DNA from: Aspidiotus rigidus | Lineage: Eukaryota > Arthropoda > Insecta > Hemiptera > Diaspididae | Reading direction: 5' to 3' | Length of the DNA: 64,000 nt | NCBI GenBank assembly: GCA_035079385.1 | Contig: JAVHKY010000034.1 | Location: 124,001-188,000 of the forward strand | Shown here: piece by piece, positions 33,340 to 44,965 of the stretch | How the letters are laid out: every line of letters begins with the position of its first letter | Numbering within the stretch: position 1 is the stretch's first letter | Position numbers and translations under genes: made by a program | Notes under the pieces: model-generated | What the model was told of the DNA's origin: nothing | Seen by the model: the letters and a program-made list of their open reading frames with translations, nothing else | The model's database searches: none

Positions 33340-35660
33340 ATTAGTTACCTTAGTTTTTAGAATCAGTGCGCGGTTGAGGGTAAAGTACGCAGTGGTTCAT
33401 TTGGGCTTTTCTACAGGGGTCAAGGAGGTTAACCGGATGAAGCGCAGAAGCGCACCTGTGGATCAAGTTTGAGAGGAGCACGAGTCTTGTCTGGGAAGTG
33501 GGGCAGATCGTGGATTTGTTAGTCTTCATCGTGGTTGGAGATGGTCCAAGTTGTGTGTGCTGAAAGTTGTGACAATGGCCGAGTGGTCTAAAGTTGAGTA
33601 TAATTACGTTCTTGTACTTAATCGGAAGAAACAAATTAATTTATCAAACTATGTATCAGTTGGGCGAGATCAAGGAAGATATTCTAGACTGGAAATTAGA
33701 TATCGATGCAGTACTCTTCCCCATATGTTTGAAAAAAAATAACCGGTGCATAGTAATTACCCCACAAACCTTAATATATAGACGATACAATAAGAAAATA
33801 CCACCATTAACGCTCGTACTTTTGCATTGTGTAGTCGTTACGAATATTCTTTTTTATCGATTAACGCTGCGGCAACTATGTCTTTCTACCTCAGTCTGTC
33901 TCAGTCAGAAATATGAAATCGAAAGTAACGAAAAAAAAAAAGAACTCGGAACACGTTCTAATCATTATATGCTTTCTTAATACTTATCCCATACCGATTG
34001 AAATGAACACCGGAATCTAGACTTTCTATAAGAATAGAGCGGACATACATTAACGTTAAATACGATTTATGACAAAGCGATTGATGTATGGCACAATATG
34101 CGATATAGTGAAGGCTGATTCGCTACTGCTCATAGTCCGTCTATCGCTCCAGGAAAGCTAATTTGGGAAATCGAGAAGGCTATTTTGATAAATGCGTTAA
34201 TTACCTAGCTTTGAACTCCGACACAAGCTCGTAAGTTTCAGGGGCCGCGAAAGAGTAGCCTAAAATTGATTCTTTCGGCCTCGCGTGTGGTCGGTGAAAC
34301 TTTTCGATTTGTGTCCAGACCCGGAGGAGTGCATAGTTCGCAACAACCCCGCGTTATTGAAAAACATTTACCGTGAAGAATGGAATGACCAATGTTCATC
34401 GGTTTTCTTTGGTCGATCGAGCTCGCTTGAAGACTTTGAAGTGCTCGTGAGCTGCCTATAATATAGTGTTAATGACACGTCGCAGTACGAGGAATGACTT
34501 AACAACATAGTAGCGATTGAACGCGAACGCAAATCAGAATAGCCCGTGATGCAAGAACAAGAAAATATAATGTGTTTCAGGTCGGTGTGTTTAGAATTGT
34601 TATAATCGCTCGAGTATGAAATACATTAGGATACGAATGAATGAAAAAACGTATAGATATATCCTGCTGTAATGTATTGTAGAAGTCAACATCCTGTTAT
34701 CCTAAATAAACGACAAATTACCACAGATAAATGTACTCGCGCAGAATGCTACTTTTTGTACTCTCATTCAAGAACGAGTAAGAACTTTTTATTATGGACT
34801 CGTAGTAAACGACGAACTCGTGTTTATTAGTCTTTAATTTGTACGAAGAATGGACTCAAATCAAATTCGACCGCGAGGGGGTCAAATAGAAAGGAAGTTT
34901 TTCTTTTTTTTAATCCCTTTTTTCTTTCTTTTTCTCAATTCTCGCGTAAATATTAGCTGTTTAATGAGATTTACTAGCAGTACGTATAACGATGATGATG
35001 GAATAATAAATGATGAAGAACTCACGACGAGTGCACGACAGAGAAACTCTTTCAGATAGTTTATTATTAGCGAAGTTATAACCATTTTCTTGTTTAATTG
35101 CTGAGTGAGTTTATGAGCGAAAAAAAAAATTAAGTAACTAAATAATGTAATTAGTATGCCACGTTGTATTCTTATGCTCGTGTAAAAAAAATTCCGCAGT
35201 AAAGGCTGCGAAATTTATTGCGTAGAAAGTTGGATTCTATCGCACGCGGACGCGGGATTGGTGTTCGAAAAATAGGCGACTATAGCTCCGGTCAACATTG
35301 TTTGTGACCGTGCATTAAGTCGCGAAAATACCTATGAGGTACAAAAATAGTATACAAGAGATCGAATAAAAATCCCATTTTCATTCCGCAAGTTTTTTCA
35401 ATTCAGCATCATTGAAAGTTCCAACATTACGAACTATTAGTGTATTTGGTTTCATAGTTTTCCTTAATTTCGTACGGAAAAACCAATTGCCGCGAAGGGA
35501 CTGTAGATACTAAGGGTCATCTACACATATGAGGATGAAAACAAAACTCGCAGCCTACCTGGTGAGCTGCTCGGAGTTACCTTCATTAACCTCGTTAATC
35601 GACGCAAACAGGGAACCTATTTATGAAAGTCAGTTGTGAGCAGCATTAATTTTTGTTAAA
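33340..35660. other. No recognisable gene
   Basis: Low-copy AT-rich sequence. A tRNA-Ser/Leu-like D-arm word (ATGGCCGAGTGGTCTAAAG) occurs at 33577-33595 but without a B box. Short frames show no domains. Confidence 0.45.
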
Positions 35661-35689
35661 TTTTTGCAATGAATGGTGAACTTTACCAT

Positions 35690-36065
35690 CTAAGTTCCCT
35701 TCTTATCATTGAAATTTTTCCAAGTCTCCCTCCTACCATAAGTAGCTTGGAGGTCGAAATTTGTTTAAGTACTCTTCCTACCATACGTGGCAGAGGTCGA
35801 AATTTAAACAGGGAATCTGTTCTATGGGGGTTTATTGAGAAATTTGCCGTGCGCCGTCCAGCAAAAAACTTGGAAAAATTTCGAATCTCGAGCCATATAT
35901 GATAGGAAGGGGACTTGGAAAAAACGACGGCTTCCTTAACGAGTTAAACGAGCAACGCAGGGAACCTGTTTTATGAGTCAAATGGGATTTGGTACTAAAA
36001 ATTCAATGAAGCCTAGACCTAGATAAAGCTAATATAAAGAAGGCCTAGACCTACTATAGACCTTT
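35690..36065. repeat. Family A fragments
   Basis: CCAAGTCTCCCTCCTACC-type modules, then AAACAGGGAATCTGTTCTATG (left end, about 35806), then CGACGGCTTCCTTAACGAG with CAGGGAACCTGTTTTATG (opposite end, about 35926-35980) and the CTAGACCTAGATAAAGC segment. Two partial copies face each other. Confidence 0.55.
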
Positions 36066-36339
36066 TTTGCACTAATATAGGCGTGGTGTACTCTAAGATA
36101 AGCTATCCAGCTCAAGAGGAAGTCACTCGCACGGCCCATTCGCCCTCGTTCTCTGTATACTGCACTATGAGTTGTCAAGCTTACGAGGTGCTCTTCAATT
36201 CATAAAAGCATGGTTAACGGTAAGTTAGGTTAACTAGCTCACGCAGGGCTCACTCGCGGGTATTCACAGCGTCGTCAATAACTCGTGACGTCATAATGAT
36301 CAATAATGGGTACCTGCGACGTCATCAGCTTCGGCTATT

Positions 36340-36630
36340 AACAGTGAACCTGTTTTATGGGGGGCTTTTTGAGAAATTTGCCGTCCGCCGTGCACCGTTC
36401 AGCAAAAAACTTGGAAAAATTTCGACTCTCGAGCTATCATATATAGCTGGAGATTCGAGAATAATTTAGACTTTCAAACTATATTATACTAGGCTTAGAG
36501 TAGGTCTAGGCCTCCTTTATACTAGCTTTATTTAGGTCTAGGCTTCCTTGAATTTTCAATACCAAATCCCATTTGACTCATAAAACAGGTTCCCTGCGTT
36601 CCTCATTTAACTTCGTTAAGGAAACCGTCG
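36340..36630 (-). mobile_element. Family A element, copy A7, short form
   Basis: 291 bp from AACAGTGAACCTGTTTTATG to GAAACCGTCG, with CATAAAACAGGTTCCCTG about 37 bp inside the right end. Only one CTCGAG module, against about 97 in the copy at 57644. The flanks are TATT (left) and TTTT (right), so one base differs from a perfect duplication. Confidence 0.7.
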
Positions 36631-36639
36631 TTTTTCTCT

Positions 36640-39350
36640 TCCTGACTCTCTCTTCTATTCTCGAGTCACTCACTTCGCTCGTAAGCCTGCCAACAGTCTC
36701 CACTATACTAGGCCTAATAGTAATGCTGTTCGAGTCTCCCTTAATCTGACCTCCGACGCTCTGCAGTTTACACATTGTTCGCGTTCAAGGTTTGGCCATC
36801 AAAAATTCGTGCGTGTAGAACTCGATTTAGACGATTATCGTTCAAACTATCGTCTCTAACAAAAGAAGAAAATATGTAGGAACCAAGGCTGATGACATCA
36901 TACATTGCAGACTCCAGAATTGGGGTACTACTCCTTAGCCTAATTATACTGGGCTGTACGGTGTACCAAACTGTATTAGGTCCACTATTAGCCTTCGGAA
37001 CCTGGCCTGACATAAGCCTAACATACTAATCCACTTATAGATTATAAGGATGAATGTGGGGAGGTGGATTGAACTCGAAGGTTTCAGAATCAGGCTCAGG
37101 GTCATAGCTGATGGCGTCATAATTTATTATAAAGGAAGGAACGAGATGCAATACTTATATAGGATTATTAAAGGATGGGAGTAACTTGCGGGGGTGGTGT
37201 GAACTCGCAAATTTTGGAATTAGGAGCTAGGATTTATGGAGTTTCAGCAGGAAAGACAAGAAATATTTCAAAAATGATTTATCAGCATGCCCCTAAAAAG
37301 AAATTAAAAATTTAAAGAAGGAGACTTGAAAAAGATTGGAGTTGAATTTAGAGCTGTGGAAGAGGACGTCCAGATACGATAACAGGAGGTATCTATAAGC
37401 TAGGCGAAGGGTATTTGGGAGATTTTGTGGGAGCGAGAGCTCTGATCTACTCCAAGAATTTCAAAACATTACCGGAAGTCAACAGAAAAAGAAAAATAAT
37501 TCAAGATGGTGTAGAACAAATTTCAAGTTTCCATAAAACAGATTCCCTTCTTGTGTCAATTACTGTAACTCAGTTCAGTCAAACCAACCTCCAAGTCGGG
37601 AGAGAAGTGAGCTGCGAGTTTTTCAACTCTTTCTTTCTCTCCTCTCTGTTTTCTCAAAATACCAGTATAGCGACAAAAAGATCATGTGTATACTTCTAAT
37701 AAGAATTGTGTCATCAATTTTCGACATTTTTCGAATAGCAACCCCGATTTTTGAGATATGTTTGTGGTATTAGAAGATTGTTTGTGGAATTCCACAACTA
37801 TGTTCCTTTACTTCTCAAATTTCAAGACAGGTTTGACTGTGCACGACTTTACAACCAACCGCGGGGATTACAATTCGATTAAGTCTTCCGCCGCCTTTCC
37901 AATTCGGACTCATTTTTGCTCTATACTGTGTTCAAGAGCTCGACAAAATACGACCACTTCTCTGACAATGTTAATAGTTGTTGATTTCCGTACCCGGTAT
38001 ATCGCATAAGACAAAGAAAATCTCGCAATGAATTATTACACTTTATCATTCTATCTTTTATCTGTTAACGTATAATTCACCGGCATTTCTATTTGATGGC
38101 ACGCTATTTTACGTTAAAATACGAAGGTAGACATTAGACGAGTACTCGATATTAGCGCTGGATTCATTGCACAACTACGAGAATTTCTTTTTCCTTTTTT
38201 TTTTTAATCGCAAATGAGACATCAGTCTGAATTTTGGTTAACAAAAGATCACGTAGTTCAGTACCGGTACTTTTCAAAAGATGGGCATTAAGATGAAGTG
38301 CCAAGCATGCAGTATGATCTCGCGAAGATAATTACTCGTCGACTGAACTATATTAATTTCCTCTAAGTTTCTTTTCCCAGACTCTAAGTCTACATTCATC
38401 AGTTTCATACTGGTCTACATTGTATAGCCTGATATAAAGACGCTTTTGTTTCGTGGAGTATGCCTATCGGAGGGATCCATTATAGAGAGCACTGGGTTAC
38501 TAAATTGATTTACTTATGTAATTTTGCTGTGTTAATTTTCTGACGATGAATTTGTTTTCGTGGTTTCGCCATTTTGTCTTCGCGCTCAAGGCCATAAATT
38601 CGTAACACGATTCAAAATATGTACGCACACAAGATTCAAGTGAATAATTGAACAGAGATACAAGGGTGATTTTATTCAGGGATCATCTGAAAATTTTATA
38701 GCCTGGATCAAACTGAGCAGATTAAAATGAATGAGGAATCGAGTATTTACTTTGAAAGAGCAGATTTGTCCTCGTCAGTGCGTTCCTTTAAGTTTCTACC
38801 CATATCAACGGTCTATTGAGAAAATGCCGTAACTCAATTTTTTTTTTTTTTTGTTTTTGTAAATGATATTTTAGTGCTATCTGGCGATAGAGAAGATTTT
38901 TCGGACAACAAGTACTTTTTACCGCACGCGGTCACAAATGGAGTTACGGCGGTTTTTTAATATGGAGTCGACATATAGCAAGTGCACTTTTCACAGGTCA
39001 GACGGACTTTAGATTCCTTGAGAAGGGAATCTTTCAAGAGAGAAATTTAGCTTGGTAAACTTCAGCTGAATTCGTTCTTCTGCCTTTGCCAGTGTAGAGA
39101 ATTAGCTTGAAAGAGGTACCTGAGCACGGGACGAAAATATTCGGGCAGTAAACCTCTAAGGAGGGAGGCTTCGACGTAGTTCTGAGCTCTGAACCCACGC
39201 GGAGAAGGAAAAATTTCAAGCTACAAAGCTAGGCTGCGTGTGAGCTTAGCCTAGCGGAGCATTTTAGTTCATTGAATCCGGATACGAAGACTCCTTACAA
39301 GGGTTATATATTTCCTAATATTTACTGTCGTCAAAATTTTTATTGTTATA
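36640..39350. other. No recognisable gene
   Basis: AT-rich, apparently low-copy DNA with no recognisable domains, inverted repeats or tandem units. Short exons cannot be ruled out. Confidence 0.45.
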
Positions 39351-39363
39351 TCTCTCGTTTTAC

Positions 39364-39440
39364 AAGGGAACCTGTTTTATGGGGGGCTTTTTGAGAAATT
39401 TGCCGTCCGCCGTACAGCAAAAAACTTGGAAAAATGTCGA
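39364..39440. mobile_element. Family A left-end fragment
   Basis: ACAAGGGAACCTGTTTTATG, then GGGGGGCTTTTTGAGAAATT and TTGCCGTCCGCCGT, preceded by GTTTT. The rest is replaced by the foldback element starting at 39454. Confidence 0.55.
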
Positions 39441-42086
39441 CTATGGCGCTATACAGGGTGGGACAGAAAGATGTAACCAGTTAAATGGGTTTGCGCTAAA
39501 TCTGTCGCAGCGCGAAAACGCAAAACGTTAGACATTTTGTTTAAATGTACGAATTTTCTATCTCAATTTTATCTTCAATTTGAGCCATATCCGAAATTTC
39601 TACGACTTTTCTAAGCCGAGTTATGGACCAAAATGTACCGTAATTTCACAGCAGGGGTTCCCAAAGTTGTGAATTATCGATAGACAATTTCCTCATTGAA
39701 AAAGTCGCGTAATCTCCAAAGTGTTCCCCGATCTTGGAGTAAAATTTAGCGCTGAATCTGAATAAGATTGTTAAAAAATTCTGCGAAACACCAAAACGGG
39801 TTTATGGGCCCAAAAAGGGTCGAAATTTCCCCAAAATGATGAAATCGCCTAATCTTTGAAGTTTTTTTCGTTTCTGAGACAAAATTTAGCGCTGAATCTG
39901 AATAAAATTGTTAAGAAATCTTGCGAAACACCAAAATGGGTTAATGGGACCAAAAATGGTCAACATTTCTCCAAAAAGAGAAAAATTGCCTAATCTTCAA
40001 AGTTTTTCTTGATTCTAGGGTAAAATTGTGTGCTTAGTTGTAAAAAAAAACTGTTCAATAATTTTTCGAAGCACCAAAATGTGTGCAAGTGCCCAAAAAC
40101 GATTACAATTCGACCAACTTGGAAAGATTAGTCGTGGGTGGGAAAAAGTGCGAAAACTCTCCTTGTTTCAGGCAAAGGAAGGTATGATACCGCAAAGTTG
40201 GTCTTCTGTTGCGTGCCCGCGATGAAAGTCCCACTTATGTTTGAAGCAATGCAAAAACTCTTAGATTCAGTCAATTGGAGGTACGATACCGCGAATTTGG
40301 TCTCGCTCGTGATGAGATATCAGCTACAGTTTAGTATTTAATTGAGGCAGACGAATGCCCGGAATTGCTCGGGGCTTCACCCGCTGAAGGGAATGATGTC
40401 CTTAAGAGTGTCTGAGCTTGCGGTGAGAGATCGGGTAGGACCCCCTGTTCAATAAAGGCGGATAAATCCGAAAAATTTCCCGTGGAGACCCGTGAAGTAG
40501 GGAAGGGTACTAGGAAGATTGTTGTCTGCCATGAGCTCGCGGTGAGAGACCAGTTGGAGCCCTGTGTTTGATCTAATTGGGTGAGGACGTGAAAATTCTC
40601 ATTGTTTCAGGCAATGGTGAAAAACATACCGCGAAGATCGCGTTCCAGTGTGACCTCGCCAGGAGAGAACAGTAACAGCCCCGTTTTATCTAGGCAGGTG
40701 AATTCAAGAAAATTCTCGTTTCCACAGCCAATGCCGGGAAGGATATCCCGAGACCGTTGTTCGTTAAGCTTGCCAGGAGAGAACTATGAAGGCCCTACGT
40801 TTGATAAGGCACCGGATGACCGGATCCGAGAAAATTCTCGTACTTTCGCGCGAGGAAGGAACGATACTGTGAAACTCGTCTTTCGTCATGAGCTCGCGGT
40901 GAGAAAACGATCAAAGCCACGGGTTTGACGGAGGCAGGCGGATGCGAGAAAATTCTCGTAGATTCCCGCGAAGGAAGGAACGATACTATGAAGCTGGTCT
41001 TTCGTCATGAGCTCGCGGTGAGCTGTAGCTGATCGCTCATCACGAGCAAGACCGAATTCGCGGTACCCTCCCATTGCCTGAATCAAGAAGTTTTTGCAGT
41101 TTGGCCCGCTTCGCTCATAGGTAAGGCGTCGGTGATCTCTCATTGCAAGCACACAACAGAAGACCAACTTTGCGTTCTTTGCCGAAAACAACGTGAGTTT
41201 TCGCACTTTTTCCCGCTTTGATCATACGCAGAGCCCTAGTCGATCTCTCACCGCGAACCTTCAATGGAAGATGAAGTTGTCGTCTCCTGTCAATCCCCAA
41301 ATGAGGAGAATTTCCGCAATTTTCTCTTTCGGATCTGTCACCCGACACTAGTCGATCTCTCACTCCGCAAGCACTCAACGGAAGACGAACTTGTCGATAT
41401 TCCTTCCGTCCCCTGAATCAACAATTTTACTGCAGAATGAGAATTTTTGATTTTTCATTTTGGAGATCATCTAGAGCCATTTCAGTATTTTTTTTGGACT
41501 CGGCGCAAAAATTTACTTCAGAATTGAAAACAACATTTGAAGATTACGCAATCTTGGAGGAATTTTGATTCTCTTCGAGCCCATCAACCCATTTTGGTGC
41601 TCCGAAGTATTATCTAAGCATTTTTTTGGACTCAGCGCGAAATACAACTTGAAATTCGAATTAAAATTTAAAAGTTTTAACAATTTTCCAATTCGGGAAA
41701 ATTTTGACCCTTTCTGGGCCCATCAACCCCTTTTTGGTGCTTCAAAGAACTCTCTGAGCATTTTTTTTCGAATTCAGCGCGAAATTCCACTTGAAAATCG
41801 AATTAAGATTTGAAAATTTGAAAAATTTTCCGATTTGGGAAAATTTTGGGCCTTTTGGGGCCCATTAACCCCTTTTTGGCGCTTCGAAGAACTCTGTGAG
41901 CATTTTTTTTCGAACTCAGCGCAAAATTCCACTTGAAAATCGAAATAGAACTTGAAAATTTGAGCAATTTTCCAATTTGGCGAAATTTTGACCCTTTTTG
42001 GGCTCATTAACCCATTTCGGTCCTTCGAAGAATTTTTTAAACATTTTTTTCGGACTCAGGGCGTAATTCCACTGAAAAATCGATTT

Positions 42087-42101
42087 ACAATTCAAAAGTT
42101 T
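42087..42101. repeat. Left target-site duplication of the Jockey LINE
   Basis: ACAATTCAAAAGTTT, repeated exactly at 44659-44673. The last TTT merges with the poly(T) that follows. Confidence 0.85.
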
Positions 42102-44658
42102 TTTTTTTTTTTTTTTAAATCATTTATTTATGCCGAACTGTCCTCGCGAACATTTACGGACACTTTTTCAGATACATACTAATAATAAATTCACATGAAA
42201 TCAGTTTATTGCGCATTCGCAATAAAGCTGTTTATTACCTAGAGTTATTGATTAATTTAATAGTGTTAATCACTATATTAGGCTCACGACATCAGTGGGT
42301 GGCTACTGTAATAACAGCACGTCTTCATTGTGGAACAAGTGTAAACGTTGCCTCAGTATACTGTCCACCGCAACAGCAAATAACTACGGATGAATATGAA
42401 GCATTCTTTAACCACCTTGGCCATAAATGGATAGCAGGAGGCGACTATAACGCGAAACATCACCTATGGGGATCCAGAGTTTTCACCAAAAAAGGCAGAG
42501 AACTTTATAAATGCATCAACAAGATGAATATCCATCCTTGCTCTAATGGCCTGCCCACGTATTGGCCTACTGATCCAGCCAAGAAACCCGACTGTGTCGA
42601 CTTCTTTCTAGTGCGAGAAATCTCCAAGTCCTACATAAACCTCAAAAATTTGGATGATCTTTCCTCCGACCACTCAATTGTCCTACTTATACTTAGCAAC
42701 AAAGTAATGCGTAAGTGTTCAAAACCTCAGCTCACATCAAAAAACACTGATTGGAATAAATTCCGAGAGGTCCTCGACTCAAATATAAACCTTAGAATCA
42801 AAATTAAAACTACTGAAGATATAGATAATGCAATCCAACATTTCCAGTCAGCTATCACTAAAGCTGCGAAAGAAGCGACTCCAAGTATTAGACCGCGACC
42901 AGTTACAGCTTCATACCCCCATGAAGTGCTGAAACTTATCAAATCCAGAAGAGCAGCAAGGCATCGCTGGCAAATCACACGTGACCCGGCAGATAAAAGT
43001 AAATTCAATCGCCTCTGCAAGCAAGTAAAGAAGGAGATTGCTGAGATTGATAGCAAAACATTTGACAACCTCCTACACTCTCTTAATCCAACCAGAGAAT
43101 CTAATTATTCTTTGTGGAAGGTGGCAAAAGCAAGAAAGAAGCCTCCAGATTATACTCCACCACTGAAAGAAATCAACGGAACCTACGCTCGCAGCGAAGA
43201 GGAAAAAGCGGCCACATTTGCCGATCATCTTGAACGCTGCTTTCAACAAAACGACATAGCGTCCGACATAAAACCACGCATCAACTACATTGACGGTCCT
43301 GCGCCGAAGTTTGCTGAGCCAAAAGAAATCCGAGCCATAATCAGTAAATTGAATATGCAAAAAGCTCCTGGATTGGATCTTATCACTCTACCAATAATGG
43401 CTGAATGCTCTCGCAAAGCTGTGGTCTATTTAACGTACATAATTAATGCTTCTCTCAGAACGTGTCACTTCTCTCAACACTGGAAAATAGCCAAGGTTAT
43501 AATGATCCCGAAACCTGGCAAGCCTCTTGAAGACCCAGCGTCGTACAGGCCAATCTCAATACTTCCTATACTCTCCAAGATTTTTGAGAAGGTATTACAC
43601 ATCAGACTTCTTCCGGTGCTAGAGGATCTTAATATCATTCCGGAACATCAATTTGGCTTTCGCGCCCGGCATTCTACTGTTGAGCAAATTCATCGGGTTG
43701 CAAGAACAGTACGGAATGCACTGGAAGCTAAAGAATATTGTCCAGCAGTCTTCCTCGATGTCAAACAGGCGTTCGATCGAGTTTGGATCCAAGGATTACT
43801 CCATAAGATCAGTGAATATTTACCTGCGCACTACGTGTCACTCATAAAATCGTACCTCCATGAACGCAAATTCCAGGTTCATTATGGAGACTCAACTTCG
43901 TGCACCAAGGCAATCAAAGCTGGGGTACCCCAAGGAAGCGTGCTTGGGCCCCTTCTATATTTGCTCTATACAGCGGACATACCCTGCACTAGCGATAACC
44001 CCATTGCAACATTTGCCGATGATACGGTGTGTCTTGCCTCAAACACCGACTATAATAGTGCCAATGATGAACTGCAAAAGAATGTCGACCAAATCATTAA
44101 CTGGACTAAGCAATGGAAAATTTGTATAAACGCTAGCAAATCGGTCAAAGTCGACTTTTCATTGAGACCGCACGTGCCAACCCCTACAATCATCAGCGGC
44201 GAAGCAATACCCACTGAAGACCATGCCAGATATCTAGGAATTCAACTGGACAAGAAACTGACCTGGAAAACTCACCTACTCAAGAAACGAAACGAAGTGA
44301 ACGTACGGCTGCAATCTCTCTATTGGTTATTTCGAGCGAGAAACAAACTGTCATTGGACAATAAAAGGTTGCTGTATCTCGCAGTACTCAGGCCAGCCTG
44401 GTCATATGGAGCACCAATCTGGGGCTGCACGGCGGATAGTAATCTGCTCATCCTTGAAAGGTTACAAAACCGCATACTACGAAAAATCACTGGAGCCCCC
44501 TGGTTTATGAGAAGTGACTGCCTCCGAGAAGATCTGAATATACCCACTGTCAAAGAAGTCGTTAAAAAGCTGGCAATTTCGTACGAGAAGCGTCTACATA
44601 AGCATACCAACAACCTTGCTTTGCAACTCCTAGAAAATCCACCGATAGTCCGATTAAA
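42102..44658 (-). mobile_element. Jockey-clade LINE insertion with 5' inversion (twin priming)
   Basis: Bounded by a 15-bp duplication. On the minus strand the 3' part (42282-42102) is in normal sense and ends in AATAAATGATTT plus poly(A), seen here as poly(T) at 42102-42116. The remaining 2.4 kb, holding the ORF, lies in the opposite sense. This is the layout produced by twin priming during target-primed reverse transcription. The inserted RNA was also 5'-truncated inside the endonuclease domain. It sits inside the foldback element's tandem units, so it is younger than that element. Confidence 0.8.
42284..44656 (+). CDS. Jockey-type ORF2: partial endonuclease plus reverse transcriptase
   Basis: One uninterrupted frame of 791 codons. 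The apparent ATG at 42209 lies in inverted 3' UTR and is not native; the true start is lost. Numbering from that ATG, residues 76-84 (AGGDYNAKH) and the following WGSR are the apurinic-like endonuclease GDFNAKH motif, and SSDHS near 154 is its last conserved block. RT begins with ASYRPISILP, followed by the FLDVKQAFD region (catalytic Asp), AGVPQGSVLGP (571-581) and FADD (602-605), then YLGIQLD. The C-terminal region (RPAWSYGAPIWG, LERLQNRILR) is typical of Jockey. The frame ends at ENPPIVRL where target DNA begins. No stops or frameshifts, so the insertion is young, but it lacks the first half of the endonuclease and has no promoter, so it cannot move itself. Confidence 0.85.
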
Positions 44659-44965
44659 ACAATTCAAAAGTTTAAACGATTTTCCACCTCGGGAAAATTT
44701 TGACCCTTTTTGGGCCCATTAACCCATTTTGGTGCGTCTTAGAATTTTGTTACTATTTTTTTCGTTTTCCCCGTCCAAATTCACTTAAGGAACGATAATT
44801 TAATCATTAAAATTTTCGAAATTCAATTCAGTACTGTAAATTAATTAATTTTCAAGCCCTATTTTGGGAACCCTGACGATTTGGTGAATTTTCGGCACGT
44901 TTTGGTCCATAACTCGGCTCAGAAAAGTTGTAGAAACTTCAGATGTGGCTCAAATTAAAGATACA

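Larger units (their letters stand above)
39454..44965. mobile_element. Large mariner-like foldback element, interrupted by a LINE
   Basis: Starts CAGGGTGGGACAGAAAGATG after a TA and resembles the end of the 31663 MITE. Left arm (39454 to about 40900) and right arm (about 41030-42101 plus 44659-44965) are inverted copies: for example the GACTTTTCTAAGCCGAGTTA region at about 39610 mirrors about 44910, and GGAAAAAGTGCGAAAACTC at 40140 mirrors 41190-41210. Arms contain tandem subunits of about 150 bp (GGGCCCATTAACCC word) and the centre units of about 115 bp (GAGAAAATTCTCGT, GAGCTCGCGGTGAG). The outermost 120 bp of the right end is missing. No transposase. Confidence 0.6.

Noticed and set aside
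33571..33620. tRNA-Ser or tRNA-Leu gene
   Set aside because: The D-arm word ATGGCCGAGTGGTCTAAAG matches, but no anticodon arm or B box (GTTCGANNC) follows at the right distance.
42209..42283. ATG at 42209 as the true start of the LINE ORF
   Set aside because: This stretch is the inverted 3' UTR of the LINE. It is open by chance and joined to the ORF at the inversion junction.
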